DNA of 64,000 bases from Azohydromonas caseinilytica. Lineage in GTDB: Bacteria > Pseudomonadota > Gammaproteobacteria > Burkholderiales > Burkholderiaceae_C. This document shows, piece after piece, positions 28,719 to 37,633 of this stretch. How positions within the stretch are numbered: position 1 is the first letter of the stretch; each line of letters opens with the position of its first letter. The notes below the pieces were generated by a model. That model did not search any database and was not told where the DNA came from. It saw nothing but the letters and a program-made list of their open reading frames with translations. The stretch is from NCBI RefSeq assembly GCF_012927045.1, contig NZ_JABBFW010000007.1, forward strand, positions 1 through 64,000, given 5' to 3'. A program made the translations under genes and the position numbers.

Positions 28719-29996
28719 CTACGCGTCCAGGCCCGACCAGGCCATGAAGCCCACCGCCGCCGCCATCACGGCGGTGGCCGACCAGCCCAGCGCGCGCAGG
28801 CGCGGGCTCATGGTGTGCGCGCCCATGAGGCGGCGCGACTGGCCGATGGCCATCATCGCCACCATGATCGGCACGGCGATCACGCCGTTGGCGATAGCGC
28901 TCCACACCAGCGCCGAGATCGGGTCCACCGCCAGCAGGCTGCCCGCCGTGCCCAGCACCGTGGCCGCGACGATGATCAGGTAGAAGCCGCGCGCCTCCTG
29001 GAAGCCGCGCGACAGGCCGGCCTTCCAGCCGAACACCTCGCTCACCGCGTAGGCCGCCGACCCGGCCAGCACCGGCACCGCCAGCAGCCCGGTGCCGACG
29101 ATGCCCAGCGCGAACAGCCAGAAGGCGAAGTCCCCGGCCACGGGCCGCAGCGCCTGCGCCGCCTGCGCGGCGCTGTCCACCTGGGCGCCCTGCCCGTGCA
29201 GCGTCACGCCCGCGGCCACCACGATGCACAGCGCCACGGCGTTGGAAAAGCACATGCCCGCGATCGTGTCCATGCGGATGCGGCGCAGGAAGACGCGGTC
29301 GCGCGCCGGGTGCGCGTTGTGCTGGTCGCCCAGCGGCGGCCGGCGCTTGCCCTCCACCTCCTGCGCCGCCTGCCAGAAGAACAGGTAGGGGCTGATGGTG
29401 GTGCCCAGCATCGCCACCACCATGGCGGCGTAGCCGCGCGCGGACAGGTCCGGGCCCCAGGCCGTCCAGGGCAGCAGGCCCTGCGCCGCCACCTCGGCCC
29501 AGGGCACGCGCACCGCCAGCAGCACGGCGACGTAGGCGAACAGCACCAGCGTCAGCCACTTGAGCACGCGCACCGTGCGCTCGTAGGGGAACCACAGCTG
29601 CGTGGCCACGCACAGCGCGCCGAAGCCCAGCGCGTAGGGCGCGGGGTGGCCGCCGGCGAGCAGCCGCACCGCCTCGCCCATGGCGGCGATGTCGGCGGCG
29701 ATGTTGAGCGTGTTGGCCCCCACCAGCAGCGCCACCAGCGTGGCGGTGAGCCAGCGCGGGCACACGCGCGCGATGTTGGCGGCCAGGCCTTCCCCCGTGA
29801 CCCAGCCGATGCGCGCCGACAGCAGCTGGATGCCGATCATCAGCGGCGTGGTCAGCAGCAGCGTCCAGGCCAGCGCGAAGCGGAACTGCGCGCCGGCCTG
29901 GGAGTACGTGGCGATGCCGCTGGGATCGTCGTCGGCCGCGCCGGTGATCAGGCCCGGCCCCAGCCGCCGCACGAAGCCGCGCAGGCGCTCCAGCAT
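28719..29996 (-). CDS. NRAMP-family divalent metal transporter
   Basis: The 425-residue product has about eleven membrane helices. The first contains the family signature (GAADDDPSGIATYSQAGA), which includes the DPxG metal-binding motif, and helix 6 has AMLGTTISPYLFFWQ, where family members often have a MPH-type metal-binding motif. Here that triplet is not obvious, so metal choice is uncertain and an Mg-type or unusual NRAMP branch is possible. The start codon overlaps the stop of the ABC permease gene (TGATG), so it is the last gene of the metal-uptake run. Confidence 0.9.
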   Translation of the reverse strand: MLERLRGFVRRLGPGLITGAADDDPSGIATYSQAGAQFRFALAWTLLLTTPLMIGIQLLSARIGWVTGEGLAANIARVCPRWLTATLVALLVGANTLNIAADIAAMGEAVRLLAGGHPAPYALGFGALCVATQLWFPYERTVRVLKWLTLVLFAYVAVLLAVRVPWAEVAAQGLLPWTAWGPDLSARGYAAMVVAMLGTTISPYLFFWQAAQEVEGKRRPPLGDQHNAHPARDRVFLRRIRMDTIAGMCFSNAVALCIVVAAGVTLHGQGAQVDSAAQAAQALRPVAGDFAFWLFALGIVGTGLLAVPVLAGSAAYAVSEVFGWKAGLSRGFQEARGFYLIIVAATVLGTAGSLLAVDPISALVWSAIANGVIAVPIMVAMMAIGQSRRLMGAHTMSPRLRALGWSATAVMAAAVGFMAWSGLDA

Positions 29997-30796
29997 CAGC
30001 GCAGCCCGGCCGGGCCCGCGCCCGCGGCGGCGCCCACCCGCGCGCGCCGCAGCAGCGCGGAAGCCGCCAGCGCGCACAGCGCCAGCGTCCACACCGTCAC
30101 CGCGCCGGTGGGCCAGTCCAGCAGCGCCGACAGCGCCAGCCCCAGCCCGTAGCCGGCGGCGCCCACCGCGTAGCCGGCCAGCCAGCGCGCGCGCCCGCGC
30201 AGCGCGGTGGTGGCCAGCGCCGGGACGATCAGGCTGGAAAACACCAGGTACACGCCCACGAGCTGCACCGAGGCCGTCACCGCCAGCGCGAAGGCGGCGT
30301 AGAAGCCCAGCCGCCCCAGCCGGCGCGGCAGCCCCGCCGCCATGGCCAGCAGCAGCAGCGCCGTCACGCCGGCCAGCGCCAGCAGCTGCGGCGGCTGCAC
30401 CCACAGGATCTGCCCGACCAGCAGCTCCTTGAGGTGCTCGCCGCCATGCGGATTGCCGGCCAGCAGCAGCAGCCCGGCGCAGGCCGCCAGCACGAACAGC
30501 ACGCCGATGAGCGCCTCCTGCTGGCGCGGCGCGCGCCGCTCGGTCCAGGTCAGCAGCAGCGCGCCCAGCAGCGCCGCGCTGACGGCGGCAGCCTGCACCG
30601 CCCAACCGCCCTCGGGCAGCCCCAGCGCGTCGGCCGCGATCACGCCCAGGCCGGCGATCTGGGCAATGGCCAAGTCGATGAAGACGATGCCGCGCTCCAG
30701 CACCTGCACCCCCAGCGGCACGTGGGTGAGCAGCACCAGCAGCCCGGCCAGCAGCGCCGGCCCGAGGATGCCGGCGTCCAGCGCCTCCCAGTTCAC
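29996..30796 (-). CDS. Metal ABC transporter permease (ZnuB/MntB type)
   Basis: The 266-residue product has eight or so membrane helices and the ABC-3 pattern PLGVQVLERGIVFIDLAIAQIAGLG and SVQLVGVYLVFSSLIVPALAT. It should import Zn, Mn or a related ion with the substrate-binding protein encoded upstream. It overlaps that gene by ATGA and the NRAMP gene by TGATG, so all three are coupled. No ATP-binding subunit gene is next to it, which is unusual for this family. Confidence 0.92.
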   Translation of the reverse strand: MNWEALDAGILGPALLAGLLVLLTHVPLGVQVLERGIVFIDLAIAQIAGLGVIAADALGLPEGGWAVQAAAVSAALLGALLLTWTERRAPRQQEALIGVLFVLAACAGLLLLAGNPHGGEHLKELLVGQILWVQPPQLLALAGVTALLLLAMAAGLPRRLGRLGFYAAFALAVTASVQLVGVYLVFSSLIVPALATTALRGRARWLAGYAVGAAGYGLGLALSALLDWPTGAVTVWTLALCALAASALLRRARVGAAAGAGPAGLR

Positions 30797-31728
30797 CGCT
30801 TGGCACCCGCGGCGGCCAGCAGCCGCGCCAGGGTGTCGTCGAAGAGGCTGAACAGGTCGTAGGCCGCGTCGCTGCCGCCGACGGTGAAGGGCAGCTTCAC
30901 CGAGGGGATGCCGGCCTGGCCGCTGAGCCAGTCGGAGGGGCGCGGGTCCTGGTAGGCGGCGTGGAGGATCATCTTCGCCGGCGTGGCCTTGAGCGCGCCC
31001 TGCACCGCCTGCAGCTGCGCCACCGAGGGCTCGACGCCGGGCTTGGGTTCCAGCACCGCCACCTCCTTCAGGCCCAGCCAGTCGTAGAGGTACGGAAAGC
31101 CCTTGTGCTGCGACACCACCGGCAGGCCCTTGAGCGGGGCGGCCTGCGCGTTCCAGCGCGCCAGCGCCTGCTGCCAGCGCTGGCTGAAGGCGCGCTCGCG
31201 CTGCGCGTAGTCGGTGGCATGGGCGGCGTCGATCTGCTGCAGCCGCGCCGACAGCGCGGTGGCCACCAGCGCGATGTTGCGCGGGTCGGTCTGGATGTGC
31301 GGGTTGCCCGCGGCATGCACGTCACCCTGGGCGCGGTCCAGCTGCGTGGGCACTTCCAGCTTGCGCACCACGGCAGCGGCCTCGAAGTAGCCCGGCTTGC
31401 CGGGCTGGATGGCGGCGTTGCCCGACTGCTGCAGCAGCAGCGGCAGCCAGCCCGCCTCCAGCTCGGCGCCGGTGCAGGCCAGCAGGTGGGCGTTGCGGGC
31501 GCGGGCGATGAGGCTGGGCTTGGCCTGGATCTGGTGCGGGTCCTGGCGCGCGCTGGTCGCGACCGCAACGTCCACCAGCGGGCCGCCGAGCTCCAGGGCC
31601 AGCGCGCCCCACTCGGGCTCGCAGGCCAGCACCTTCACGTGCGCCTGGGCTTGCGCCTGGCCCGCCAGCAGGGCCAGCGGCAGCGCTGCCAGCGAGAACA
31701 GGACATGGCGTTTCTTCATGGTCTTCAT
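30793..31728 (-). CDS. Metal-binding substrate-binding protein (ZnuA/TroA-like)
   Basis: The 311-residue product begins with a Sec signal peptide (MKTMKKRHVLFSLAALPLALLAGQAQAQA). Mature-chain His residues in the expected places (SARQDPHQIQAKPS, HAAGNPHIQTDP, SQHKGFPYLYDWLG) and the Asp near the C-terminus (GGSDAAYDLFSLFDD) fit a cluster A-I zinc or manganese binder. The His-rich loop seen in many ZnuA proteins is missing. AGGGAG lies 8 bases before the ATG. It overlaps the permease gene by 4 bases. Confidence 0.9.
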   Translation of the reverse strand: MKTMKKRHVLFSLAALPLALLAGQAQAQAHVKVLACEPEWGALALELGGPLVDVAVATSARQDPHQIQAKPSLIARARNAHLLACTGAELEAGWLPLLLQQSGNAAIQPGKPGYFEAAAVVRKLEVPTQLDRAQGDVHAAGNPHIQTDPRNIALVATALSARLQQIDAAHATDYAQRERAFSQRWQQALARWNAQAAPLKGLPVVSQHKGFPYLYDWLGLKEVAVLEPKPGVEPSVAQLQAVQGALKATPAKMILHAAYQDPRPSDWLSGQAGIPSVKLPFTVGGSDAAYDLFSLFDDTLARLLAAAGAKR

Positions 31729-31744
31729 GGAAGGCTCCCTGGGC

Positions 31745-33139
31745 TCAATAGGCGTGGGCGCCATGCGCGCCCAGGCTCATCTGGTACTGGATGAAGAACT
31801 GCCGGTCGGCGGCGCCTTCGCGGGCGCGGTCCTGCGCCAGCTGCAGCCGCACGCGCGAGAACTCGCTGGGATTGAACTCCAGCATCAGCGCGTGCTTGCG
31901 CGGCTTGAAGCCGCTGCCGGCCACCAGGCCGGCCGGGTCGTGCGGCGTGCCGGCGTCCAGGCGCTCGGTGCGCAGGCCCACGCGCCAGCGCGGCATGAAC
32001 TGGTAGACGCCCTGCACGTACCAGCCCGACTGCGTGGCGCGGTAGTCGCCGCCGCTGCCGTCCTCCAGCGCCAGCGTGCCGCTGCGCCGCGCCTGCAGGA
32101 CCTCGCCCTGGAGCTTGAAATGGGTGCGCGTGGCGTTGCCCTCGGGCGCCCACTTCCACACCGCGTCGGCGATCCACACCCGCGTGCGGCCGGTGAAGAA
32201 GGTGCTGGTGTCGTCCGCGGCCAAGCCGATGAGCTCCTGCCCGCTGGCACGGGCCTGGAGCACGGACACCCCCGCGCGCCAGCTGTGGCTGTCGCCGATG
32301 TCGCCGCCGGTGTGCACGCTGAAGGTGCGCAGGCCCGCGCCGTTGCCGGCGCTGTCGCCGCCGGGGAAGCCGGCGCCGCGGCCGACCTCGGCGCTGAGCT
32401 CCAGCAGCTGGTCGGTGGGCGCGATCCAGCGCAGCTGCAGCCCGTCGTCGCCGAGTTGCGTGCCCAGCAGCGCCTGGTAGGGGAGCGGGTTGTCCACGAA
32501 GTCCCAGGTGTGGGCGTGCTGCGGGTTGAGGTAGCCGACGTTGGAGAAGAAGCGCCCGGCGCGCAAGGTGAAGCCGCGGCCCAGCGCGGTGGTTTCGACG
32601 AAGGCCTCCTCGACCGAGAACTCGTTGTCGGGATGCAGCGCCAGCGCGGCCGCGCCGCGCAGCCAGGGATCGATGCTGGCCGAGAAGCGCAGCTCGCTCT
32701 CGCCCAGGTTCAGGCCGCGCGGGCCGGGGCCGGCCTCGGCGTCGGGCGGCAGTCCGAAACCGGCGATGCGGTAGCCCTCGGGGTCGCGCGAGGTGCGGGT
32801 GTACTGGCCGGCCAGGATCAGCGAGATGGCGGGATTGAAGGCGTTGGCCGCCGCGGCCGGGGCGGCACTGGAGGCGGTCTGGACGGTGTCAGGCGCGGTG
32901 GCCGGGGCGGCAGAAGGCGTCGCGGCCACGGCAGCCGGCGCGCGCGCGGCGCTCTCGGCCGCCTGCAGCCGCTGCTCCAGCGCCTGCAGCCGTGCCTCGT
33001 AGGCGTTGCGCAGGGTCTGGATCTCGTCACGCAGCGCCTGGAGATCAGCGGCGTTGACAGCCGGGGTGGCCGGGGCGGTCTGGGCGGCCGCGGGCGCGGC
33101 CAGGGCGGCCACCAGGGCCGCCGGCAGGAGGGAGTTCAA
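31745..33139 (-). CDS. Outer-membrane beta-barrel protein linked to metal uptake
   Basis: The 464-residue product has a signal peptide ending AAPAAAQ, a coiled-coil stretch (ADLQALRDEIQTLRNAYEARLQALEQRL), a Pro/Ala linker and a long beta-rich C-terminus that ends in an aromatic (HAY), as in porin-like outer-membrane proteins. It starts at TTG 33139, with AAGGACC about 8 bases upstream; no ATG is available at the signal peptide. It stands 16 bases before the substrate-binding-protein gene. The order suggests a metal-responsive outer-membrane entry port, but the exact family is not certain. Confidence 0.82.
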   Translation of the reverse strand: MNSLLPAALVAALAAPAAAQTAPATPAVNAADLQALRDEIQTLRNAYEARLQALEQRLQAAESAARAPAAVAATPSAAPATAPDTVQTASSAAPAAAANAFNPAISLILAGQYTRTSRDPEGYRIAGFGLPPDAEAGPGPRGLNLGESELRFSASIDPWLRGAAALALHPDNEFSVEEAFVETTALGRGFTLRAGRFFSNVGYLNPQHAHTWDFVDNPLPYQALLGTQLGDDGLQLRWIAPTDQLLELSAEVGRGAGFPGGDSAGNGAGLRTFSVHTGGDIGDSHSWRAGVSVLQARASGQELIGLAADDTSTFFTGRTRVWIADAVWKWAPEGNATRTHFKLQGEVLQARRSGTLALEDGSGGDYRATQSGWYVQGVYQFMPRWRVGLRTERLDAGTPHDPAGLVAGSGFKPRKHALMLEFNPSEFSRVRLQLAQDRAREGAADRQFFIQYQMSLGAHGAHAY

Positions 33140-33219
33140 GTCGCAGGTCCTTCACGCGGGAACGTCGAAACGCGCCCGGCGGCGCGAAGAAGGCGCCACC
33201 GGGCACGGCAAAACGGCAG

Positions 33220-33558
33220 TCAGTGCGTGAAGGCGGGCGGGGCGCGGCTGCGGTAGGCCGGCGTGGGCGCGGCCCGGTGGACGCCGGCCGCGACGGGCAA
33301 AGGAGTCTCGTGGCCCAGGTCCAGCAGCGGCAGGTCCGCCGGCACGGCCGGCGGCGCGCCGGCGCTGACGGTGGCGGCCGTGCTGCACAGCGCGCAGTGC
33401 GCGGCGTGCAGCGCCTGCTTGTCCTGCAGGTCCTCGCCCCCGGCCAGGTGCGACACCGCATGCGCCGCCGCCACGGCCTGCGCCAGCGGCAGCAGCAGCA
33501 CCAGCAGCAGCCACGCCAGGGCACGCTGCGGCAGGTGAAGGAGGCGTCGGGTTCGCAT
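33220..33558 (-). CDS. DUF2946-like secreted protein
   Basis: The 112-residue product has an N-terminal signal/anchor (MRTRRLLHLPQRALAWLLLVLLLPLAQAVAA), then His and Cys residues (HCALCSTAATV) and a Pro-rich tail. This is the pattern of DUF2946 proteins, which often accompany metal and copper-related genes. The ATG at 33558 was chosen because it starts the signal peptide; there is no clear ribosome-binding site. It is the first gene of the metal run on this strand. Confidence 0.75.
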   Translation of the reverse strand: MRTRRLLHLPQRALAWLLLVLLLPLAQAVAAAHAVSHLAGGEDLQDKQALHAAHCALCSTAATVSAGAPPAVPADLPLLDLGHETPLPVAAGVHRAAPTPAYRSRAPPAFTH

Positions 33559-33645
33559 GGGAGGCGCGATCTTAGGCGCTCGGCGCGGCGGGGCGGTTCG
33601 ACCCGGGCTCACGACGATGGATGCTCGTGCATCCACCACGTCGAT

Positions 33646-34197
33646 TCAGGGCTTGGGTTGGGCCTTCTTCCAGTCCTCCACCGCCTTGAGCATCGCGCCG
33701 ACATGGCCGTCGGGATTGAGGCTGGAGTACACGGCCAGCACCTTGCCCTGCGGGCTGATGGCGTAGGAGACGCGGTCGGCCATGTCGCGCTTGACCCACA
33801 GCGCGGCGTCGTAGGCCTTCATGACGCGCGCGCCCGCGTCGGCCGCCACGGCGAAGCGGTCGCGGCAGGCCTCGACCGAGAATTTCCTGAGCGTGTCGAT
33901 GTCGTCGTTGGACATGCCGATCACGGTGGCGCCCAGCGCCTGGAACCGCGGCGTGGCCTCGGCGAAGGCATGCGCCTCCACGGTGCAGCCGCTGGTGAAG
34001 GCGCGCGGGTAGAAGTACAGCACCACCGGGCCCTTGCGCAGCGCCTCGGCCATCTGGAAGGTGAAGGCCTTGCCGCCCAGCGCCGCCTCGGCCGTGAAGT
34101 CCGGCGCGTCGGCCCCCACGGGCAGGGCCGCCTGGGCGGCCTGGACGGCGCAAAGGCCCAGCGCGGCCAGGCCCGCGCGCCAGCGAACAGCAGTCAT
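33646..34197 (-). CDS. Peroxiredoxin (AhpC/TSA-Bcp type) with signal peptide
   Basis: The 183-residue product has an N-terminal signal peptide (about 1-23) and a thioredoxin-like fold with peroxidatic Cys71 in FTSGCTVEAHAF, matching the family's T-x-x-C. A second Cys (EACRDRFAV) might resolve. It reduces peroxides with thiol partners and is predicted periplasmic, which is less common for Bcp-type enzymes. GGAG lies 8 bases before the ATG at 34197. It is divergent from the YecA-like gene. Confidence 0.9.
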   Translation of the reverse strand: MTAVRWRAGLAALGLCAVQAAQAALPVGADAPDFTAEAALGGKAFTFQMAEALRKGPVVLYFYPRAFTSGCTVEAHAFAEATPRFQALGATVIGMSNDDIDTLRKFSVEACRDRFAVAADAGARVMKAYDAALWVKRDMADRVSYAISPQGKVLAVYSSLNPDGHVGAMLKAVEDWKKAQPKP

Positions 34198-34292
34198 GTC
34201 ATCACTCCACGGCCGGGAAGCGGGCACTGTAGCGCCGGCGCGGCGCCACAATCCGGCGCCTCTCCCTTTCACACTTTCAGAGAAAGCCCGCC

Positions 34293-34928
34293 GTGGACTA
34301 TCCGCAGTACGACCCCGCCCTGCCCGACCGCCCCTTGAGCGACGAGGAGCTGTCCAAGCTCGATGCCACCCTGCTGTCCCTGCCCGGGGAAGCAGCCATG
34401 AACGTGGAGGCGCTGGACGGCTACCTCACCGCGCTGCTGCTGGCGCCCACGCCGCTGGCCTCGCTGCCGACGACGCAGTGGCTGCCCGGGGTGTGGGGCG
34501 GCGACGGCGAGGACGGAAAGCCGTTCCCGAGCAACCGCAAGCGCAAGGACACGGCCGTGCTGGTGCTGCGCCACCTGCACAACATCGCCACGCGGCTGCG
34601 CGAGGCGCCCGACGACTGGGAGCCGGTGGTCAGCGTGGCCGAGACCAAGGACCAGGAGCTGATCGATGCCGAGGACTGGTGCATCGGCTTCCTGCAGGGC
34701 ACGGAGCTGGACCGCGAGGGCTGGGACGCGCTGTTCGATGACCCCGAGCTGGGCGACGTGCTCGCGCCCATCGTGCTGCTGGGCGGCGACGACTCCGGGC
34801 TGGGCGAGGCCGAGCGCGCGCAGCTGCAGGACCCGCAGGCCCGCGACGAGCTCAGCCGCGCCGCGGTGGAAGCGGTGCTGGTGCTGTGGGAGCGCAAGCA
34901 GGCGCAAGCCCAGCAGGCCAGCCAGTGA
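34293..34928 (+). CDS. YecA/UPF0149-family protein
   Basis: The 211-residue product matches UPF0149: LSDEELSKLDATLLSLPGEAAMNVEALDGYLTALL and DAEDWCIGFLQG with Trp-x-x-G-F. Some members carry a C-terminal zinc-binding SEC-C motif; this one lacks it. The start is GTG at 34293, with a purine-rich AGAGAAAG upstream. Function of the family is not settled. It converges with the DUF938 methyltransferase gene. Confidence 0.88.
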   Translation: MDYPQYDPALPDRPLSDEELSKLDATLLSLPGEAAMNVEALDGYLTALLLAPTPLASLPTTQWLPGVWGGDGEDGKPFPSNRKRKDTAVLVLRHLHNIATRLREAPDDWEPVVSVAETKDQELIDAEDWCIGFLQGTELDREGWDALFDDPELGDVLAPIVLLGGDDSGLGEAERAQLQDPQARDELSRAAVEAVLVLWERKQAQAQQASQ

Positions 34929-34991
34929 AGCAACTGCTGTTTCCTGTGAGTTGACAACTTGCCCACCCAGTGACGCCGGGTGAGTTCTTCA

Positions 34992-35630
34992 TCAACCAGG
35001 GGTTGACGATCCCGGCGCGCTGCGGGCGCGCTCGAACACCACCAGCAGGTTGTTGGCCGGCATCGCCACGGTCTCGCACCAGCCAAGGCCGGCGGCGCGG
35101 GCCGTGTCGGCCACGTCTTCCAGGCGGCGCAGGCCCCAGGCCGGGTCGCGCGCGCGCAGGTCGGCGTCGAAGGCGAGGTTGCTGGGTGCCGTGGGCACGC
35201 CCTCCCGGATGAAGGGCCCGTACAGCAGCAGCGGTGCGCCGGGGCGCAGGTGCCGTGCGGCGCCTTGCATCAGCCCGGCGCAGCAGGCCCAGGGCGCGAT
35301 GTGCAGCAGGTTGGCGCAGAACAGCGCGTCCGCCTCGGCCGGCACGCCGTCCCAGCGCGGCGCCGTCACGTCCAGCCGCAGCGGCGGCAGCACGTTGGGC
35401 AGGCCCTCGCACCAGGCGGCGATGGAAGGCAGCGAGCGCGCCTCGGCGTCGCTGGGCTGCCAGCGCCAGCGCGGCAGCGCTTCACCGAGGTAGGCCGCGT
35501 GCTGGCCGGTGCCGCTGGCGATCTCCAGCAGCAGGCCGCCGCTGTCGGGCAGCACGCGCCGCAGCACCTGCAGGATGGGTTCACGGTTGCGCTCGGCGGC
35601 GGGGCTGTGCAGGCGAAGGTCCTCGTTCAT
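34992..35630 (-). CDS. DUF938-family SAM-dependent methyltransferase
   Basis: The 212-residue product has the DUF938 N-terminus (LHSPAAERNREPILQVL) and the SAM-binding motif I (LLEIASGTGQHAAYLGEAL), with motif II near WQPSD and post-motifs NLLHIAPW and LLLYGPF. Substrate is unknown for the family. The ATG at 35630 gives the conserved N-terminus. It is a single gene, convergent with the YecA-like gene. Confidence 0.92.
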   Translation of the reverse strand: MNEDLRLHSPAAERNREPILQVLRRVLPDSGGLLLEIASGTGQHAAYLGEALPRWRWQPSDAEARSLPSIAAWCEGLPNVLPPLRLDVTAPRWDGVPAEADALFCANLLHIAPWACCAGLMQGAARHLRPGAPLLLYGPFIREGVPTAPSNLAFDADLRARDPAWGLRRLEDVADTARAAGLGWCETVAMPANNLLVVFERARSAPGSSTPG

Positions 35631-35730
35631 GGCGCCATGCTAGGCGCGCCGCGCCGGCGCCCCGGCAACGGCATGGGCATCGGCGTTGCCGCGCCGCGCT
35701 TGCCTCATCAGCACCACAGGAGAAACCGCC

Positions 35731-36009
35731 ATGCGCCCCATGTATCCGTCCAGCCGCCCCTCCGCCTCGGCTCTCAGCCTGCAGCGCGTCGCCGGGTTGA
35801 TCCGGCAACTGAAGGCGTTCGACGACCGGCGCCCCAGCGTGCCGGGCGAGCACTTCGTTGCCTTCGGAACGGGCACGGCGCTGCTGTTGCGCGGGCGCCG
35901 CTCCGCCAGCCCGGTGCTGCGCACGCTCGCCTGCGCCGGCGGCCTGCTGCTCATGGCGCGCGGCCTCAGCGGCCGCGACGGGCTGCTGGCGCGGCTGCGG
36001 CGGCGCTGA
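35731..36009 (+). CDS. Hypothetical protein, 92 residues
   Basis: The frame opens MRPMYPSSRPSASALSLQRV. A C-terminal hydrophobic segment (SPVLRTLACAGGLLLMARGL) and a basic tail (DGLLARLRRR) suggest one membrane helix. AGGAG lies about 8 bases upstream of the ATG. I do not recognise the family. It precedes the small lipoprotein gene by 134 bp on the same strand. Confidence 0.65.
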   Translation: MRPMYPSSRPSASALSLQRVAGLIRQLKAFDDRRPSVPGEHFVAFGTGTALLLRGRRSASPVLRTLACAGGLLLMARGLSGRDGLLARLRRR

Positions 36010-36143
36010 GCGGGCGCGTCACCTGCGCGGGCGGTGTGGGCGTCGTCCGACATGGGCCGGCGGCGCCGTCCGATGGCCACGCTCGGGGGCCGCGGGCACG
36101 CTGCATGCACGGCCGATGCAGGCCCCTACAAACGGAGATGACG

Positions 36144-36365
36144 ATGCGCAAGACTCCTCAACGCCGCGGCGCTCTCACCGCGGCCACCCTGCTCGCGGCG
36201 CTGCTGGCCAGCGGCTGCGCCAGCATGGACCGCTGCGACCGCAACACCGCTGTCGGCGCCGCCGTGGGCGGCGTGGCCGGCTCGGTGCTGACCGACCAGA
36301 GCACCCTAGGCACCGTCGGCGGCGCCGTCGCCGGCGGCGTGCTGGGGCGCGGGCGCGGCTGCTGA
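36144..36365 (+). CDS. Glycine-zipper lipoprotein (OsmB-like)
   Basis: The 73-residue product has a lipoprotein signal with lipobox LASGC (Cys25) and a glycine-zipper domain (VGAAVGGVAGSVLTDQSTLGTVGGAVAGGVLG), as in OsmB-type outer-membrane stress lipoproteins. ATG 36144 was preferred over 36138 because GGAG (36134-36137) is then 6 bases away. CCTACA before the gene also occurs in the repeat before the csbD-like gene. Confidence 0.9.
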   Translation: MRKTPQRRGALTAATLLAALLASGCASMDRCDRNTAVGAAVGGVAGSVLTDQSTLGTVGGAVAGGVLGRGRGC

Positions 36366-36428
36366 GCAGTTCGACCGTCCACCCGCTTCGGCCACTCGGC
36401 TTTCCCGCCAGGCTGACGCCGTCTCGCT

Positions 36429-36455
36429 CCCCTCGCCCGCGAAGCGGGAGAGGGG
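36429..36455. repeat. REP-like hairpin
   Basis: CCCCTCGCCCGC, a GAA loop and GCGGGAGAGGGG form a strong hairpin with one mismatch. Sequences of this CCCTC-CCCGC/GCGGG-GAGGG form are common intergenic repeats in proteobacteria. It lies between convergent genes and may also end transcription. Confidence 0.5.
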
Positions 36456-36500
36456 ACGCTTCCATCTCAGCGGGTCATCCGGCGTCACCTGTTCTCACAC

Positions 36501-37520
36501 CTACCTCCCCCGCCAGGCCCCCACCCGCCTCTGCCACTCGTGCAGCGGCGAGCCCGGCGGGTGCTGCTGCGAGGCGGCCAGGCGTTCGATCAGCTGCTCC
36601 TGCTCGCGTGTGAACTGCGCTGGGAAGACCGGTTTCACGTCCACGATGTAGTGCGCGCGCTCGCCGCCGCGCTCCTTCGGGTAGCCCAGGCCGCGCAGCC
36701 GGTAGCGCAGGTGGCGGCGGTCCAGGCGCAGCTGCTGCGTGCCGTCGAGGGTGGGCACGTCGATCCAGCGGTTGGCCATCCACAGGAAGCCGTCCACCGG
36801 CATCTCGCAGTGCAGCGTGCCGTCGGGCTCCAGCCTGAACAGCGGGTGCTCGCGCAGCGCGACGTGCAGCTTGAGGCGGTCGCCATGCGCGCCGCCGGCC
36901 AAGAGGTCCAGCACCTCGCCGTCGCGCAGGCCCGTGGGCAGGTCCACGGCGATCTCGTAGCGGCAGCGCCCCAGGTGGCCCTGGCCCTTGCAGGCCTCGC
37001 ATTCCAGCCGCGCCAGGCCGTCGCCGTGGCAGGTGCCGCAGCTGTCGAAGCCGGCCACCCAGCCGAACCAGCCGCGCCGCGCCACGCGCCCGGCGCCATG
37101 GCAGGTTTCGCAGGGACGCGGGCTGTGCCGGTAGCCCAGGCCCTCGCAGGCGACGCAGCGCTCGGTGTGCAGGCCGCGCAGCACCGTGCGCCCGCCGGCG
37201 GCGCCCTGCTCCAGCGTCAGCTTGAGCTTGCGCTGGATGCGCCAGGGCGGGCGCGCCGGCGCGGGCGGCGGTTCCGGCGCGGCGTTCTTGCGCGGCCGGC
37301 TCGGCGGGGCCGGCGGCGGGCTGTGGCGGGCCTCGGCCTCCACGCCCTGGCGCAGCACTTCGAAGGCCAGGTTGATGCGCTGCATGCGCAACACCGCCTG
37401 CGGGCTGGCATTGCGGTCCGGGTGCCACTGCGACACCAGGCGGCGCCAGGCGGCCTTGATCTCGTGGTCGGTCGCGCCCGCGGCCAACCCCAGCTCGGCA
37501 TAAGCGTCGTCGGTCCCCAT
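36501..37520 (-). CDS. DnaJ-like protein with J domain and zinc fingers
   Basis: The 339-residue product has a J domain with HPD at 33-35 (QWHPDRN), a Pro-rich linker, four CxxCxGxG-type zinc motifs (CVACEGLG, CETCHGAG, CGTCHGDG, CEACKGQG) and a DnaJ C-terminal substrate-binding region. The Gly/Phe-rich segment of true DnaJ is replaced by the Pro-rich linker, and the protein is shorter at the end, so it is a variant co-chaperone and not the main DnaJ. ATG 37520 was preferred over 37568 because GAGGGGGAC lies just upstream. Confidence 0.9.
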   Translation of the reverse strand: MGTDDAYAELGLAAGATDHEIKAAWRRLVSQWHPDRNASPQAVLRMQRINLAFEVLRQGVEAEARHSPPPAPPSRPRKNAAPEPPPAPARPPWRIQRKLKLTLEQGAAGGRTVLRGLHTERCVACEGLGYRHSPRPCETCHGAGRVARRGWFGWVAGFDSCGTCHGDGLARLECEACKGQGHLGRCRYEIAVDLPTGLRDGEVLDLLAGGAHGDRLKLHVALREHPLFRLEPDGTLHCEMPVDGFLWMANRWIDVPTLDGTQQLRLDRRHLRYRLRGLGYPKERGGERAHYIVDVKPVFPAQFTREQEQLIERLAASQQHPPGSPLHEWQRRVGAWRGR

Positions 37521-37633
37521 GTCCCCCTCGTGGGCCGCGCGGTACGGCTCCGCGGCGGCGGCAGGCATGGTAGCCCAGGGGCCTGGAGCTCAAGGCCGCC
37601 CCACGACCGGGGCCGTGCCCGACAGGCGGCGGC

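Noticed and set aside
29996-30796. A hidden ABC ATPase in the metal cluster
   Set aside because: No Walker A, signature or Walker B motif was found on either strand between 28.7 and 34.2 kb.
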